Source of the DNA: JANYJJ01 sp038241115
GTDB lineage: Bacteria > Pseudomonadota > Gammaproteobacteria > Burkholderiales > Burkholderiaceae_C
Length of the DNA: 8,504 nt
Direction: 5' to 3'
NCBI GenBank assembly: GCA_038241115.1
Contig: JBBRGA010000144.1
Span: forward strand, 1-8,504
The notes under the pieces are model-generated. The model had not been told where the DNA came from. It made no database searches and saw only the letters and a list, made by a program, of their open reading frames with translations. This document shows, piece by piece, positions 6,460 through 8,504 of this stretch; the stretch's first letter is position 1, and every line of letters begins with the position of its first letter. A program made the translations under genes and the position numbers.

Positions 6460-6787
6460 TTACTTCGCCGCAACAGCCGCCGCGCCGGCCATGGCCACGA
6501 TCTCATCCTGAGACGCCATCACGCCCGACACGCCGATCGCACCGATGATCTTGCCGTCCAGCAAGATGGGCACGCCGCCTTGCAGTGCCGATGCACCGCG
6601 CACGCATCAAGATGCGCAGTCCGGCGCCGCCAGCGGCCAGGCCGTCTTCCAGCGCTTTACTGGGCCGGCGAAACGAAACTGCTGTGGTTGCCTTGCCGGT
6701 GGCGATGTCAATGCTGGCGGTTTGGGCGTCCAGGCGGTGCAGCGCCACGAGGTGACCACCGTTGTCGACGATCGAAATCACCGGGCC
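6460..6787 (-). pseudogene. Decayed GlcG/HbpS-family (DUF336-type) gene
   Basis: The minus strand encodes recognisable GlcG/HbpS-like sequence in two frames. The first part (about 6787-6608) reads VISIVDNGGHLVALHRLD, then SIDIATGKATTAVSFRRPSK and GGAGLRIL. After a shift of +1 near 6600-6607 the second frame continues RGASALQGGVPILLDGKI, then IGAIGVSGVMASQDE and ends in TAA at 6460. The ancestral N-terminal region (roughly 30 residues by family expectation) is missing: homology stops where the mnmA start region begins. The family binds haem or small molecules or is of unclear function. An AGGAGG (6786-6791) precedes a GTG at 6781, but the frameshift would still leave a short hybrid product. 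It faces the NUDIX gene tail to tail with a 13-bp gap. A sequencing error could explain the frameshift but not the missing N-terminus. Confidence 0.8.
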
Positions 6788-6790
6788 TCC

Positions 6791-6796
6791 TAAACT
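6791..6796 (+). promoter_or_regulatory. Putative -10 box of a leaderless start (mnmA)
   Basis: TAAACT (4 of 6 matches to TATAAT, keeping the key T1, A2 and T6) lies exactly 6 nt before the mnmA ATG at 6803, and no purine-rich ribosome-binding site is present (the upstream bases are CCTCC, the wrong strand). No -35 element is clear. Confidence 0.35.
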
Positions 6797-6802
6797 CGCG
6801 CT

Positions 6803-7897
6803 ATGAAACTTCAGCGCATCGTGGTGGGCTTGTCCGGCGGCGTGGACTCGGCTGTGACGGCGCACTTGCTCAAGCAACAAGGACATGAAGTGGTCGCCAT
6901 CTTCATGAAGAACTGGGAGGACGACGACGACGCTCAATTCTGCTCATCGAACATCGATTTCATCGACGCCGCTGCCGTGGCCGATGTGTTGGGCATCGAA
7001 ATTGAGCACGTCAACTTCGCCGCCGATTACAAAGACCGCGTGTTCGCGGACTTTCTGCGTGAGTACCAGGCCGGCCGCACGCCCAACCCCGACGTGCTTT
7101 GCAACGCAGAGATCAAATTCAAGGCGTTCTTGGACCACGCGATGCGCTTGGGAGCAGAAAAAATCGCCACCGGTCACTACGCCCGAGTGCGCGAGAACGC
7201 GGGTGCGTTCGAGTTGCTCAAGGGCCTGGATCCGCTCAAAGACCAGAGCTATTTTTTGCACCGACTCAACCAAGCCCAGCTCAGCAAAACGCTGTTCCCC
7301 TTGGGTGAGTTGCCGAAAACCGAAGTGCGCCGTATCGCTGCAGACATCCGCCTGCCGAATGCAAAAAAGAAAGACAGCACGGGCATTTGCTTTATTGGCG
7401 AGCGACCGTTTCGCGAGTTTTTGAACCGCTATCTGGCCAACTCGCCGGGCCCGATCGAGGACGACCGCGGTCGCGTGATCGGCGGGCATGTGGGGCTGAG
7501 TTTTTACACGCTCGGACAGCGCAAGGGCATCGGCATCGGCGGCCTGAAAGACGTGGGCGCGGCGCGCGGTGGCAACGAGCACACTCCCTGGTTCGTGGCA
7601 CGAAAAGACATGGCGCGCAACACCCTGTACGCGGTGCAGGGGCACGATCACCCGTGGTTGTTGTCAAGCCAACTCAGCGCCGACGATGTGAGCTGGGTCG
7701 CGGGCCGCGCGCCGCACGCGGGCTTGCTCGCGGCCAAATCGCGCTATCGGCAAGCGGACGCTGCGGCGCAGTTCACGGCCACCCCAGAGGGCGCGTTCAG
7801 TCTGAGCTTTATCGACCCGCAGTGGGCGGTCACGCCGGGTCAATCGGCGGTTGTCTACGACGGACCGGTGTGTTTGGGGGGCGGGGTGATCCGGTGA
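6803..7897 (+). CDS. mnmA: tRNA-specific 2-thiouridylase MnmA
   Basis: A 364-residue cytoplasmic enzyme that makes 2-thiouridine at wobble U34 of tRNAs for Lys, Glu and Gln, using ATP to adenylate the uridine and sulfur relayed as a persulfide. The PP-loop SGGVDS is at 11-16. The two catalytic cysteines are visible: Cys100 in TPNPDVLCNAEIKF (93-106) and Cys196 in DSTGICFIGER (191-201), matching E. coli Cys102 and Cys199. Other family marks are FMKNWED (34-40), ATGHYAR (122-128), LKDQSYFL (145-152) and LGQRKGIGIGG (237-247). The C-terminal beta-barrel ends in QSAVVYDGPVCLGGGVIR. Length is typical. The start ATG 6803 is at the family's normal N-terminus (MKLQRIVVGLSGG) but lacks a Shine-Dalgarno. 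The stop TGA is at 7895-7897. No convincing terminator follows. Confidence 0.97.
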   Translation: MKLQRIVVGLSGGVDSAVTAHLLKQQGHEVVAIFMKNWEDDDDAQFCSSNIDFIDAAAVADVLGIEIEHVNFAADYKDRVFADFLREYQAGRTPNPDVLCNAEIKFKAFLDHAMRLGAEKIATGHYARVRENAGAFELLKGLDPLKDQSYFLHRLNQAQLSKTLFPLGELPKTEVRRIAADIRLPNAKKKDSTGICFIGERPFREFLNRYLANSPGPIEDDRGRVIGGHVGLSFYTLGQRKGIGIGGLKDVGAARGGNEHTPWFVARKDMARNTLYAVQGHDHPWLLSSQLSADDVSWVAGRAPHAGLLAAKSRYRQADAAAQFTATPEGAFSLSFIDPQWAVTPGQSAVVYDGPVCLGGGVIR

Positions 7898-8039
7898 GCT
7901 GACTCAAGGGCGCGTTGATCTTGGCCGGCTGTCCCTTTGTGAACATGGGGATAGCCAAACGCGGCAGTCGGTAAAACAATGGAAGCGCAGTACAGCCATC
8001 CATGTTTACAACCAGCGCAATGCGCGAGGGAGCCTGTCC
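7898..8039. other. Intergenic region between mnmA and the exported-protein gene
   Basis: 142 bases with no recognisable gene. It should contain the end of the mnmA transcript and the promoter of the next gene, but I find neither a good terminator nor a clear -35/-10 pair. A small GCGC-AAT-GCGC hairpin (8015-8025) lies just before the ribosome-binding site of the downstream gene. Confidence 0.5.
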
Positions 8040-8504
8040 ATGAGCTTGACGCCTGTGCGTTCGATCGCCACATTCGAAAGCGGCTTGCCGCGAGTTCCGT
8101 TTGCACCGTCACGGCTGCGCGCGACCGCGGTTGCAGCAGCACTTTTGTGTGGTGCCAGTTTTTGCGTTCGCGCTGCTGACGGCGCCGCTGACAACCCCGC
8201 GATCGCCGCATCGGATGCCGCTGCAGCTGATCGTTTGGACAGCCTTCAGCGGATGGTCAACGAGCAAATTGCCCGCATGGAGGCGCTGAAGCGTGCAGTG
8301 CAGCAAGAGGAATCGAGTTTGGGTGATTTGCGGCGCGCCTTGCGCACGGAGTTGATGGCCTCGCAGCGCGCGCGCGGCCTGCCGTCTGCAGACACGCTGG
8401 CCCAGGCGGACACAAAAGCGAACACAAACGCGCCGCAACCGGTGGGTCAAGCGCCCGACGCAGAAGCCCGGGCTCCGGCGGTGGCACCGATCTTTGAGCA
8501 AGGT
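8040..8504 (+). CDS. Exported coiled-coil protein (partial, N-terminal 155 residues)
   Basis: Frame open from ATG 8040 to the window edge. GAGGGAG lies 7 nt upstream, the clearest ribosome-binding site of the right-hand genes. Residues 1-28 are a long basic leader, 29-43 a hydrophobic core (TAVAAALLCGASFCV), and VRA-A (43-46) a plausible signal-peptidase I site, so the product is probably exported to the periplasm or outer membrane. After an Ala-rich stretch, residues 64-112 are a heptad-like amphipathic helix (LDSLQRMVNEQIARMEALK and following), probably coiled coil, then an Ala/Gln/Pro linker with PVGQAPD (134-140) and PAVAPIFEQ (146-154). From memory this N-terminal pattern resembles Burkholderiales/Pseudomonas proteins annotated vaguely as 'transporter', in which an outer-membrane beta-barrel follows; the part that would prove it lies beyond the window. 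Confidence 0.78.
   Translation, partial: MSLTPVRSIATFESGLPRVPFAPSRLRATAVAAALLCGASFCVRAADGAADNPAIAASDAAAADRLDSLQRMVNEQIARMEALKRAVQQEESSLGDLRRALRTELMASQRARGLPSADTLAQADTKANTNAPQPVGQAPDAEARAPAVAPIFEQG

Noticed and set aside
6944..7651. Minus-strand frame of 235 codons inside mnmA
   Set aside because: mnmA carries all catalytic motifs in the plus frame; the antisense frame has no domain or start signal.
7906..7937. AAGGG ... CCCTT inverted arms after mnmA as a terminator
   Set aside because: The arms are five bases around a 22-base spacer and lack a T run; too weak to call.
7979..8179. Small plus-strand frame beginning MEAQYSHP
   Set aside because: It overlaps the exported-protein gene in another frame, has no ribosome-binding site, and shows no domain.

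Overview
The window reads as an ordinary chromosomal stretch of a GC-rich betaproteobacterium, most likely a Burkholderiales member close to the Comamonadaceae. That placement is inference from protein style, the split three-gene transhydrogenase and the NUDIX-mnmA pairing; there is no rRNA or other marker to confirm it. I see no phage, transposon, CRISPR array, tRNA or rRNA gene, and no convincing new multi-gene system.

Layout. The left two thirds (1-5735) are transcribed leftwards. In transcription order: a three-gene proton-translocating transhydrogenase operon (pntAA, pntAB, pntB; 5735 to 2737) closed by a hairpin terminator at 2659-2686; fadD, a long-chain acyl-CoA ligase (2541 to 868), closed by a strong terminator at 794-821; an unrecognised 155-residue protein (693 to 226); and the first 47 codons of a small membrane protein running off the left edge (143 to 1). 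The right third is transcribed rightwards: a NUDIX hydrolase (5901-6446), mnmA for tRNA 2-thiouridylation (6803-7897), and the beginning of an exported coiled-coil protein running off the right edge (8040-8504). Between the NUDIX gene and mnmA lies a decayed GlcG/HbpS-type gene on the minus strand, with no ancestral N-terminus and a +1 frameshift.

How the genes work together. Pnt couples the proton gradient to hydride transfer from NADH to NADP+, supplying NADPH; FadD activates fatty acids for beta-oxidation or lipid synthesis. They look like separate transcription units because a terminator separates them. NUDIX and MnmA are both nucleotide/RNA housekeeping functions but need not act in one pathway.

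Most worth a second look: (1) three genes without a Shine-Dalgarno sequence (the left-edge membrane protein, NUDIX, mnmA) each carry a -10-like hexamer ending exactly 6 nt before ATG, the geometry expected of leaderless transcripts, while the six genes with a Shine-Dalgarno do not; (2) the frameshift in the GlcG/HbpS remnant lies inside a perfect inverted repeat, and removing the one base that restores the frame also breaks the repeat, suggesting a quasipalindrome-templated insertion.
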